DNA of 64,000 nt, taken from the NCBI GenBank assembly GCA_023333565.1, contig JAJKFH010004053.1, positions 3,596,001-3,660,000 on the forward strand. The letters run 5' to 3'. This document shows positions 1 through 9,956 of the stretch, piece by piece. The DNA is from Puffinus mauretanicus (lineage: Eukaryota > Chordata > Aves > Procellariiformes > Procellariidae). Under the pieces are notes generated by a model, which searched no databases, was not told the DNA's origin, and was given only the letters and a program-made list of their open reading frames with translations. A program made the position numbers and the translations under genes. Numbering within the stretch: the first letter of the stretch is position 1; every line of letters begins with the position of its first letter.

Positions 1-1206
1 GCTGACCTGACTTTTCACATGCATACGACTAGTTCTTCAGAGCAATAAATTCTGCTGGACTTTAAATCAAAAAAATTAAAATATTGGGGTAGGATGCAGA
101 TTTCATATTGCTGCCCGATAGCAGGGAGTATCTCATCTTTGTGTTCATAAACTAGCAAGTAGGAGATTGTGATTTAAAATGGAATTATACTTTTTCCGCA
201 TGGTTGTCTTATTTAGTAGAGATCTCCTTGTTTTTAGACTTGCGGATGGTTTGAACTGGTTGGCAGTGGAATTTTTAACTGTTTTTAGTGATGTATTTGA
301 GAGGTGGGGTTTCTTACCTCTACTTAGTGTTAATGAGTGTCTCGGGGACTTTTGTGCTGTATTATCGTGTGTATTGTCTCACAGAGTCAAGTTGTGAGGT
401 AATCAAAGAGTTGTACAATTATTTTCTAAAACAGTAAAAAGGATTTTTTGCTTTCATATTTGCAGTTCCGACAGTAAGTGTAGGTTGAAGCTGAGTGCAA
501 AAAAAGCATGCTCCTAAAACCTCTTATTAAAGTATTATGTCAGAAAATGCTTTGAAAGACGACTTTTGTTCAAGTTGATTTGGAGAAAGAATATAATCTC
601 CATGAGCAAACCTATAATTAGATGGCAGATTAGCCTGTAGCTGTTGAGGTCAGTGACAAATTTATTATCTTTAAATAGTAAATAACATGCCCAGCATGTG
701 CAAGATGGCAAATACAGTTCCTACCCTGTGGAGTTTCCTCCTTTGTACAATTTAAAAAAAAAAAAGGGGGAGGGGGGGGAAGGAGAGGGGCATGGGAAGA
801 GAGGTGCCCAGAAAGCAGACTTTCCTTCCGTTGCCAATATTGTTCATGATTGCTTGCTTTTGATCAGGTTTTTTTGGTCAGTTCTGTTACAAAGGGCAAC
901 AGACTTGAGGAAAAATACAAGAGACAATAAATTATTGGAAAATGTGTTTATTTCACTGTTTACCTATCTTCTTTATAAATGTAAGAGATCAATTTTCACT
1001 GAATATGGACAAAATATTAAACACCAGTAGCTGTTTATTTACAAATACAACCTTGAAATTTCGGAATATAGAATTTACTACACTTCTTTGTTACCTTCTA
1101 TCTTCGAGCTGCCTCGAATAATTGAATTCAATTGCAGAGAGCACTGCATAATTACTCTGAGCAGACTTAGTGTCCAGTTTTAAAAATATGAAAAATCCTG
1201 TAGTGA
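1..1206. other. MIB1 intron segment distal to miR-133a
   Basis: AT-rich intronic DNA with no convincing exon. I looked for the preceding MIB1 ankyrin exon, which should contain an ITNNNGF-like stretch, and did not find it. The only distinct feature is the purine tract at 754-790. This stretch lies downstream of miR-133a on the - strand, so the primary microRNA transcript may run through it. Confidence 0.6.
754..790. repeat. Low-complexity A-run followed by G-rich tract
   Basis: A run of A passes directly into several G-runs separated by single A or GA. The + strand (MIB1 sense) has four or more G-runs and could form a G-quadruplex. There is no coding meaning: the reading frame across it is just KKKKGEGGEG-type sequence. 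Confidence 0.8.
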
Positions 1207-1294
1207 TCAATGCATAGCTACAGCTGGTTGAAGGGGACCAAATCCATTGAAGAGGTGATTTGGTTCCATTTTACCAGCTTTAGCAAAGCATTGG
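1207..1294 (-). ncRNA. MIR133A1: miR-133a precursor hairpin (miR-133a-1 type)
   Basis: Read on the - strand, this 88-base segment folds as the miR-133a stem-loop. The mature 3p strand (complement of 1221-1242) begins UUUGGUCCCC and is a full match to the 22-nt miR-133a-3p as I recall it. The 5p arm is the complement of 1258-1279. Against the recalled human hairpin I see only three changes, one in the loop, one in the 5' stem flank and one at the end. miR-133a is a muscle microRNA that acts with miR-1 to set proliferation against differentiation in heart and skeletal muscle. Its position inside a MIB1 intron, antisense to MIB1 and about 3.0 kb downstream of miR-1, is the conserved vertebrate MIR1-2/MIR133A1 arrangement. 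The 133a-1 copy number is assigned from this context. Confidence 0.97.
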
Positions 1295-3047
1295 AGTGCA
1301 GGAAGGTTATAATTCAGTAACACATTTTTAAGTACATGAACAGTTCACGATGTGGCTTTCTTCCCTGTTAGGCGTTTTGTTTCTAGTCAGTGCAAATTTA
1401 AATTCCTTCACTAATTTGGAGACAGCAAAATGGAAAGCTGTGTACCAGAAAGGCCTGTGCACTATCCAGGTTTGTTCCTTCCTTGACTATTTCCTTGAGG
1501 CTCTTTGAGTAAGTCTCAAATCAAATTATAATTAGTTTTAATTTTTTTCTGTCTGCAATAATGAAATTTTAGAATAGCGACCAGAAACTAGCCTTACAAT
1601 TTCTACTCATGTAGAGCTCCCTTGCCTCTTTATGTTAAACTTTACTGGGGAAGAAGGTTTCGGTTTCCCCCCCACCCTCCCCCCATGCGTTTTCTGGCAG
1701 GTTCCCTTTTGCAGCTGCTTTAATGCTGTAGTTGGCTAGCACAAGTATAAATGTCAAGTGCTTTCAATTCCATTACTATATCTCTGGTTAGTATTAACTT
1801 TTTAGGAATGATTATATAATATAGCAGGATAGATAATTTTTTTTTTACCCTGATCGTATACATAAAAACGTTTAACGCCAGAAAAATAGAGCTTTTAAAG
1901 AATTATCTGGGGTTGCATCTGATTTCTTCTAAATTAAGGTCCTTAATACGTTTGTGCCTGCTCACGTAGCTTTTTTATGTTGTATGCTGAATTCTTTTTG
2001 AGCTTTGACTGCAGTGGGACGTAGGGGGCAACCTTAGTTCAAGCCATTTGCTAGTAATGAGTATGTCAAGTATAGTCTACATCTGTTTGTTGCATAGTCT
2101 GATGCTAGTGAGAAGACTTATGTAAATATATTCCCAACACCATGTATCCTAATAGAAACATAGCAGGTGTGTCACTTGGACTTAAGCATTAAAGATGGCT
2201 ATAAAATTAGTTTCTATTTTTACCAGTTATACAGGAACTGTTTTACAGATACAGCTGCTCAAGTGCACTTTTGGATGGCAATACAGTTTCATGTACTGGC
2301 CATATCGGGACAAAAAACGGCTGTGGAAAAAAAGCCGTGTAGCATTTGATAATGTCAGCATCTGTTATCCCTGTCAGTCACACAGTTGAAATGTTTGAGT
2401 TACAACTGTGTCAGCAGATGCCCAAAGTTCAGCGTGTGCTGAGTTAAAATTGAACAGCTGATCTAAGTGATGGATGTGACATTTTAGAGTGACTGGATAT
2501 GTATTCTTAGAGATATGCTAACATGAACTAGCAGGAAGCAATGTCAACATACAATTTTAACTTCTGTATCACTCTGAACTGTCATTTTGTTTCGGAATAG
2601 CATTGCAGTGTTACACAAAGAAGAGGAGAAAGAACACAACATGATGAATTGTTACCAAAACCCTTCCAAAAGAAATCTAAGCTGTTAAAAAGTTGGTCTC
2701 ATTATATAGTGGAAGCCAAATCAATTGGTGGTGGGGACAGGAACCCTTCAGGAAAAGAAGTAAATGCTTAGCAATTAAACCCTCTATAAAGCTGGTGGTA
2801 ATACCAAATTGCTTCTGTGAGCGTGATCAAGTTCAGTAGCATCGTTCTATTTAGAAAAGCTACTATAATTTGATTTGTTTCCCACTATAAACCAGGTTTT
2901 AATTTAAATGTTAAGATACTGTAGTCTTCATGCCAAAATATCTGCTCATAAGAGAAATAGCTTTAAAACAAATATTAGTATTTTACTTAAGAAAATGGTT
3001 CTGATAATGTTTCTTCTTGTATATATGTTACTCTGTAATTTCAGGTA
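1295..3047. other. Inter-hairpin intronic DNA, distal part
   Basis: Non-coding DNA between the two microRNA hairpins, expected to be part of the primary miR-1/miR-133a transcript on the - strand. A C-rich run lies at 1667-1684. The short open frames around 2167-2389 overlap in two frames and have no recognisable protein similarity, so I treat them as chance. Confidence 0.6.
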
Positions 3048-3126
3048 ATAAAAATAGCATGCTATGTATAGTATTAGCTATTTCATAATTATGTATTTAA
3101 AAATAAGATTCTCCATCTAAAAATGG
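3048..3126. promoter_or_regulatory. Candidate MEF2-responsive enhancer between miR-1 and miR-133a
   Basis: The sequence at 3097-3106 (TTAAAAATAA) fits the MEF2 consensus YTAWWWWTAR exactly. Two nine-of-ten matches flank it at 3048-3057 (ATAAAAATAG) and 3117-3126 (CTAAAAATGG). It is established that an intragenic MEF2-dependent enhancer between miR-1-2 and miR-133a-1 drives their muscle expression in mammals. I infer from position and motif content that this cluster is the bird counterpart. AT-rich DNA gives such matches by chance, so the assignment is tentative. Confidence 0.45.
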
Positions 3127-3134
3127 TGCATTGC

Positions 3135-3177
3135 CTTCCCCCTCCGCCCGCGCCCCCCCCCCCCTCCCCCCCCTCCG
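3135..3177. repeat. C-rich low-complexity tract (G-rich on the - strand)
   Basis: A nearly pure C/T block with a long C-run and a small CGCCCGCGCC part. On the - strand, which is the sense of the microRNA precursor, it is a G-rich block with at least four G-runs and so a possible RNA G-quadruplex. It lies next to the MEF2-like sites. Confidence 0.8.
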
Positions 3178-4326
3178 ACATTTTAGTAAGCACAGGGGTG
3201 CAGTTAAAATCTTTAATCTGGGCCAAATGTGCCTACTTATTATGGATGTATCCTATTTAATAACTGCTTTTAGAAGGCTGCTGTCTTGAATAGGAATGGC
3301 TGGATTGATGAGCTGGGAGCTCTTTCCTTGTATTTTTCCTTGTTCCTGAATTCGATGTTGAGTGTCTTTACTTAGGGATGGTATGCACTGGTATATTTTA
3401 ATTAATACTTTTAGAACTTGAAACTGTTGTAGGACTATTTATCATGTAGTTCTTACAATTTTCTGGATGCTACAAAGTCGTATTTTCATGGCCAATTTTC
3501 TTAAATTTGGATTTTAAATAAATTGAGCTTATTTGAAAATAGTATTTAAGATTAACTTACCTTCTAGGTTGTAGTTGTCATTTGTGTTTTCATTTAGGAA
3601 TCTGTCAATAGCTTTAATCCGCTGACTAGCAACTGTGGCCTAGAAATCTCTGTATTGTCACTTTCTGTGCATAAACCTGACACTGCACTTTGTATCGAAG
3701 AGCTCAGTGAGCATAATAAGTGCTGATTTGGAGAAAATTCTAACTTAAGTCTCATATATTAAATTGCAGAAGTTATCATACTGAATTATTTTGGCTATCC
3801 TTTTCTCTAAATCACAGCCTTAATTTCTTAGCTGTTTCTACTTGTGTCTTGGTTGCAACCTGTAGATTGAATATTCTATGGTAGATGTAAATTTAAATAC
3901 TACCATCTGAAGTACACAGAACTGGCTGTGATTAATAGAACAATGGCTTGTTTTTAATGAGATACGTTTTGGTAATCAGGCTTTTAAGATTAGTTTAGGA
4001 TCTGTTAAGGGAGGAGTACTGGTAATGATAAATTTTGCAGCTATGCTGCAATCTTAATCGGTGTGGTTCAAGGGTTCATTTCCAGCCTTGTTTTGAATTC
4101 TTTGTTTACAACTAATGTTCTGCTTATCAGCTGATAACAATTCTTCCTAGCCACTTTTATAGTCACTTAATTTAATGTTTTGTGATTCGTTACTAACAAG
4201 TATGAGTTATTTTGGCAATACCAGCTGACCCTTAGCAAGTTAATTTGTCACATGAATGTCATTCAAACAAGAGGGAAACCTGTTTCTTCCAACAGCTGTT
4301 TAGTTTCCTCTTACTGGTTGTTCCGT
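3178..4326. other. Inter-hairpin intronic DNA, proximal part
   Basis: AT-rich non-coding DNA between the C-rich tract and the miR-1 hairpin. I see no exon, interspersed repeat or strong motif in it. Confidence 0.6.
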
Positions 4327-4411
4327 GCCTGCCAAAAATACATACTTCTTTACATTCCATAGCATTGTATGTTCATATGGGTACATAAAGAAGTATGTAC
4401 TCTGAGCAGGT
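4327..4411 (-). ncRNA. MIR1-2: miR-1 precursor hairpin (miR-1-2 / miR-1a-2 type)
   Basis: The - strand of this 85-base segment folds into the miR-1 stem-loop. The mature 3p strand, complement of 4338-4359, is UGGAAUGUAAAGAAG followed by UAUGUAU, identical to miR-1-3p. The 5p arm is the complement of 4376-4398. The terminal loop matches the recalled human miR-1-2 loop. The two differences from human (4331 and 4407) form a compensatory pair in the basal stem. miR-1 promotes differentiation in cardiac and skeletal muscle. It is upstream of miR-133a on the same strand, so both probably come from one primary transcript running antisense to MIB1. The copy number is assigned from the MIB1 location. 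Confidence 0.97.
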
Positions 4412-6964
4412 ACACACAGAGTTGCTCGACTACCTGTCAGAGGAACTTGAAAAGTATTTTGCTGCTTTCCGTTGCTGTCATTAGGTAAAACTCAGGCTGT
4501 CAATTCTTTGGAAGAACAATGTTATGATTAACTGATGGTAGAAAATAAACTTACTATTCTAACTGAACTTTGCAATGCAATTTACCTGCACAGTGGCTTA
4601 AAGCAGGTTATAGTTCATTGTTCTGGGATGGCATGGACAATTAGAAGTGCATTTCCAGATTTTTGCGGACTCTTGCTGTTCGTTCTGAGTGACCACATTT
4701 GAGTAGAGAGTTGAGTTGCTGGTAGCTTTGCAGCATGTTTTCTTGGAATTCGTAGTTGTATTCCACTGTAAAAACTTCAGCTTCCTCCCAGGTCTTCTAG
4801 CAGATTTCCATGCCGGTATATAGTTTGCATCTAGTGTCCTGAAGGGAAGTATAGACTCATCTAATATGGCAGTTATAAACTTACTTTCCTACCCTCCCCA
4901 ATCCCACTTCCAGTATTCTGCATCCCATCCAGTATTCTGCAAACTCTTTGCAGGTTTATACTTATTTCCGCTGTAGTTCAGAGTGGTTTAAAAATAAAAT
5001 AAAATTAAAAAAAAAAAAGAAAGCGCATGCCACTGGTGATCCTGCTTATCGTAAAGATGATGACATTGAATTATGAAAACAACCTCTAACTGCTGTGACA
5101 GGATTTGGATTGTTAGGCCGAAGGTCACATGTGAAAGCTGATACCTAATCAACACTTCTGTAAGCAGCTTTATCTCATTTTTTAAAATTGGCACTCACCT
5201 GCTTCAGTCAAAATCTTGTCCATGCTTGAAATATTTATGACAACTAAAGAAAAAACACCCTCAAAGAAACAAACCCAAAGTTTAACCCTGTTTTGTCAGA
5301 CTCTGTGTGCCTTGGTTTGGAATGGTAGTTAAATATTTGACGTACAGTATGGGTTTGACTTCTAAGGGGCTGTCAGGTATAGCTTATAGTTGCTTAATTT
5401 GCATTTCAGGAGTTGGTTGGGGTTACAGTAAAGAGTAAGCTTTGTCTTTACAGCATTAGAAGGTAAATTTGAAATAAGCTGAACGATTAGTAAATGTAAT
5501 AGTCGTAAGGAAAGCTTAGAGCAGAGGAAGTAAGAATTTCTGCAGCTCATGACAAAAACGTAGTGCAGCTGATAGAGAGCAAATCAGAGTGTAGCAGTAG
5601 CTAGCACAGTACTACAAGGAGAAACAGCAATGCAGCATTAGAATCACAGCAGTCACATTCTAGTTTTTAAGTAGGTTGTTTTCATGTACATCTGAGATAA
5701 AGCACCTTGAAAATTTTGCATAGACCTACTTGAGAACTCAGCGTTGCACTACCACGCTGTTTATTAGATTTTCTTTTTAAAGTTGGTAATTTTTCTTAGT
5801 TGTGCATAGGAAGATAAGAATATATTTCACTGAAATGAACAATCAGTTAATGGCATTGCAATTTTTGAGTTTATGTTCTTTAAAAAGAATTCTGCCTACC
5901 AAGCAAGTTGGGGTTTCTTTGCTATGAAATTTGGACTAATGTTGTTTTCTTTCAACCTGCTCTTTACACTACAAATGCTTGCTACTTTAACACACTCGAA
6001 TTAAGCTCTTCCCAGGGTAAAGGGATTAATATAACAATAAAAAAACATTCTAGTAAATAAGTTATACATGCAGAAAGTCATAGGCATCCTTTAAACGTGC
6101 AGAATAATGCAGGTCTCCTGATGTTCTATTACCTGTAAGCTTAGTATCATGCAGCATTTGCAGTTGGAAGAGAGGTAATGACCTAGAGACACATCAGCAG
6201 CAGCCATCTCATCCTGAGTGCTCTCTCACTCTATTCGCTGAATCAGCTCTTCATTACATGGGAGGGGGAGGCAAGGGGGGGCGAATGTCGGTGCGTACAG
6301 TACCTCACCACCTTAAATAGATAAAACTTAAAAAAAAAAAAAAGGCATAAAGACGGGTGCTTAATTGGCACCTGCTGCCTTTCTTGGAATGCTAAAATAT
6401 GGATGATGTTGTATAGAAATTATACCTTATGTCTGCTGGACTGAGAGTTAAGACTCCAAGGATAGATGCTAGGAAGCCAAGGGAAGGTGAACTTAGCCCA
6501 CTGTCAGATGAAAATAATCACAGGCAAAAAGAAAAAAAAAAACCCAACAAAAAACCAAACCGAGCCCCCAAAAGTTGGAGTCGCTTCCAAAAAAAAAAAA
6601 AAAAAAAGGCACCAAAAAAAAGGCGGTCGTCTCCCCCCTCCCCCGGCAAATATTGGTTTCTTCTAGTTCCTTAGATATTGCACTGCATCTTTTCTTGCTT
6701 GAGGTTATGTTTCCAGGCTTAACTGTAGGCAGGTCTGTGTTGAAGCCACTTTCCATCTTCAGAGGTCAAGTCTGCTAGCGAGGTCAGGGCTCCCGCACGC
6801 ACACTACAGAAGACACTGACCGTATTTCCCACTCAGAGGGCACCAGCAAAACTGTTACGGCTTTATAGGCAGCTAAGCATTTGAAACATGCACTCCCAGG
6901 CAAACAGGCTCTCTTGTGCCTCTCTCTTCCCTGACCATATTTAGTCAACCATTGCAAAAAATAG
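4412..6964. other. Intronic DNA between miR-1 and the CpG-rich block
   Basis: Non-coding DNA with short homopolymer tracts: an A-run near 5009-5020, a G-rich stretch at 6260-6281 and A-rich tracts at 6525-6560 and 6589-6622. The open frames here are lysine-rich or phenylalanine-rich translations of those tracts. If the primary microRNA transcript starts in the CpG block, this stretch is its 5' part. Confidence 0.6.
6525..6622. repeat. A-rich low-complexity tracts
   Basis: Two A-runs (6525-6560 and 6589-6622) broken by short C or G interruptions. They account for the overlapping lysine-rich open frames on + and the phenylalanine-rich frame on -. Confidence 0.8.
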
Positions 6965-7385
6965 TCTCTCAGCTGTCGATTGTCGATCCGGCGGCGGCGG
7001 GAGCGGCTATCCGGCGCTCTGCCGATTGATTGTGCAGCCTGCACTGCCACCGCCGCCCCGCCATTTGTCCCCAGGTTTTTTTAGCACTGCCAAATAAAGC
7101 GCGCGCTCGTGTTTCCAGTTCGATTTCCCAGGTTTTCACTGAGCGTGCGCTGCGGCTGGTAAATCCTGATGAGGTTGTCGCTATACTTAGAAAGGTGGCG
7201 GGGGGAGGAGGAGGGGGGCAGCCCCGCGGGTAGCCGGGCAAGCACCTCCGGCAGGCGGAGGACGGCGGACGCCCGCGCTGCGCTGGCGGGCCGCGTAGCC
7301 CGCTTTCGTGCTCGGTGGAAAATGCCAGGAGTGACGCGGGGGGGCCGTTTGGCCGGAGGTCTGAGCGGCCTTGTGTACCTCTGGT
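6965..7385. promoter_or_regulatory. CpG-rich block; candidate promoter of the antisense miR-1/miR-133a host transcript
   Basis: A sharp rise in G+C and CpG in otherwise AT-rich intron: repeated CGG and GCGC units (6989-7016, 7099-7108, 7196-7360) and a G-rich block at 7193-7222. CpG islands usually mark transcription starts, and no MIB1 exon lies here. The block is about 2.6-3.0 kb upstream of miR-1 on the - strand, a reasonable place for the host RNA to start. A nine-of-ten SRF CArG match (CCAAATAAAG, 7090-7099) is inside it, and SRF is a known regulator of miR-1 and miR-133a. The promoter role and direction are inferred; an intronic enhancer or unrelated lncRNA start is also possible. Confidence 0.5.
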
Positions 7386-8027
7386 TTTAAGTTTTCAACT
7401 GCGAACCGTGGTGTTATTTTATGAGTAAGAAGTTGGTGCTGATTTGCGGCCCCACGTTTCCAGATTCGAATCGAGTTGGAAGTTATTTGAAAAAGGGATA
7501 CCTTTGCTTTAATTAGTAAATGCGTATCATTCCCTACTACTACGTTTAATAATTCCGTAGTATTCTGTTTATAATGCTTAGCTATAAAATTACTTTTAAG
7601 AAATAAATGCACGTGTGAATTAGGTGCTACTGTTCTCTGAAAAAACTCAAATGTTTTAGAAGAAAAGCGTAAAAAAAGAAATCACGTGAACAGCTCAGTC
7701 CATTAATCTGACTTTCATGTGTACAAAATTGGCCTATAACAAAACCAATAACTACACATTCAAAATACGAAAAGGGGGATTTTCGTATTCGTAGGGAGTA
7801 CATGCAATGTTTTCCTCAGCAAAGAAGAAAGTAACTGAAATTTAGCCATTTAAATACAACAGTCAGGAACCCAAATACTTCAAGACTTTCTCTGCATTTT
7901 TCAGACAAAATTCTTTATGTTGCTCAGGAGCAAGAAGAGTGAAAAAGCTGGAAATCTCTCAATCTAAAATTAAACAAACTTATTAAATGAAAATGTCATC
8001 TCAATGAGTATGGATGTAATTACTAGT

Positions 8028-8071
8028 TGTAGTTACTAATATATTAAAAATGTAGTTACTAATATATTAAA
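8028..8071. repeat. Small tandem duplication, period 23
   Basis: The 21-base string TGTAGTTACTAATATATTAAA minus its last base, plus that base, occurs identically at 8028-8048 and 8051-8071, separated by two A. Confidence 0.9.
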
Positions 8072-9595
8072 GATCAGTACTGTAGGGTAGAAAGCGAATT
8101 GCAAAGTCCTGAACGGACCACTCTCTTGGATTTATACTTTCCTTGCTTCCTCTTTCTGTGTTGACTTTGTCCTGTGCTTGGTAGCTGCTTACCCTGTACC
8201 TTCTGTTGCAGTGTAGCTTTCTGGTAAAAGTCACATTTTTTCATTTCTCTTTCTTCAATTTCATAATCATACACTGACGACAAAGTTGTTGCGTAAGATC
8301 TAGGCTAATACAGAATACTTTTTTGTGAATTCCATGTAAATTTATATACCTCATTGTTTCTTCCGTTTCATGTATATTGAAATCAATCTTTCAAATATCA
8401 AGAGATACTTGAAAATACCGAGACAAAAAGAAGGAAACAGCCTGCTTGCTTAAACTTACGCTAACTGAGCCATCAGTCAGATATGAAATATTAAACGCTA
8501 ATTTCATGATACAGAGTGCTCAGTAATATCAGTCTAAGGTATTGATCTGTTCTTCGTTACTTGTTCCTGAGGGATACTTCCTCCTTCGTTCTTCCAGCGT
8601 AACTCCCTGTGCTGCACAGCGAGTGTGTGTGAATCAGATCAGGGAACTGATTTGGCTTGAAGTTGTGTGCTGATGTGCACTTAAGATCATATCGTTGCCA
8701 AAAATAGCACTGTCCTGCTCCTGTGTAACTTCTTGCACTATGTTGGTACAAATATTTCCTTGGCTTCACAGTGAGCAGGCTCAGAATACTATTCTGTATA
8801 AGAAATAATCCAACAAAAAGGGGTGACTTTTTAGATGCTGTGTTGGGACCACTTTTTTTGTTTCTTGAGCAGAGGTGGACAAGAATGGGATTAGTAAAAA
8901 GTGATCTTGCTTGTAGTTGTGTTTTAAAATGCACGTCGTACTACACAGCCTTAAAAGAAAGCTTTGCAATTGAAACTCTCTAAATCTGATCTGTTCCTTC
9001 AACTGTTTAAGGATATAACAGGGAACAGATGAACAGGTTTAGCTGAGCCAGGGGTGGCAATAAGTGGAGAAGGGAGTGTGTGTGGGGGGGGAATACTTCA
9101 AGCCAGGATTGCTGTAAAATGTGCTATGAAACTATGTCACACTGGACAGTGGAAAGCTGACCTGAGGGAAGAGAATGGCAAGGGAGTAGAGAAACTTGTA
9201 GTAGAAAGTGCACTGAATCATTAAAACCCCTAGAGATATGATTCCTGATAAGTTTATGCTGATCTAACACTTTGTTTCTGGAAAGGGCAAGTCTGCCTTC
9301 CCTGCAACTCTAGCTTCATCATTTCCTTATTCCTGACGCTTCTAGTGATCGTGAAGTCACAGGGTAAGTTGGATTATCTCATTGATCTGTCTGAAAGCAA
9401 ACTTGCCAAATCGAGAGTCTGGCAGGTTGCTTCGCTCACTAGACAGTGACATGTCTGTAGAGCCAACATAGTGCAGGAATTGAAGTGCAGGGAAGAGCGG
9501 GATTGTGTCTTTCAGTAACAATTTGAGTTAAATGTGCTTATGCTGATTGTGACGTAGCCTCTCTATTTTTTTTACTGCCTAAGTATCTGTTCATT

Positions 9596-9659
9596 AAAAA
9601 AACAAAACAAAACAAACCCCAAAAGGCCAAACAAACAAAACCACCCCACAAACCCCCAA
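9596..9659. repeat. A/C-rich simple repeat
   Basis: Imperfect CAAA and ACCCC units, almost without T over about 60 bases. Low-complexity DNA. Confidence 0.8.
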
Positions 9660-9860
9660 TCTTCCCTGTTTAAATCATTCTGCAGTCAATTTGTAGTTGG
9701 TAGCAGAGAATCTTCTCTAGTTTTTCTTTATATATTTTTTAAAGCAGAGTGGAAGGATGCCTTTGCAGTTAAGAATGCTAAACGTGGAATCTTTTTTATA
9801 CAGCGAGGTGCTAGTTTCATCTTGCTTACAAGTACTTTTATCTTGTAGATTTTTCAAATA

Positions 9861-9956
9861 GAATCATAGAATGGTTTGGGTTGGAAGGGACCTTTAAAGG
9901 TCATCTAGTCCAACCCCTCCTGCAATGAATAGGGACATCTTCAATTAGATCAGGTT
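9861..9956 (-). mobile_element. CR1 LINE 3'-end fragment
   Basis: The + strand starts with GAATCATAGAATGGTTTGGG and continues GTTGGAAGGGACC, then CATCTAGTCCAACCCC. This is the reverse complement of the well-known CR1 3' end, so the element lies on the - strand. Only about 95 bases remain: a short 5'-truncated copy. Confidence 0.92.

Larger units (their letters stand above)
7386..9860. other. MIB1 intron segment
   Basis: AT-rich intronic DNA. A 21-base unit is tandemly repeated at 8028-8071 and an A/C-rich simple repeat is at 9596-9659. The longest frame on the - strand (7187-7612) crosses the CpG block boundary and has no recognisable domain, so it is treated as chance. Confidence 0.6.

Noticed and set aside
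6429..6756. Lysine-rich + frames and a phenylalanine-rich - frame
   Set aside because: Produced by A-runs; low-complexity DNA, not protein.
7187..7612. 141-codon frame on - overlapping the CpG-rich block
   Set aside because: The proline- and alanine-rich end is a reading of GC-rich DNA and the rest is AT-rich intron. No domain is recognised.
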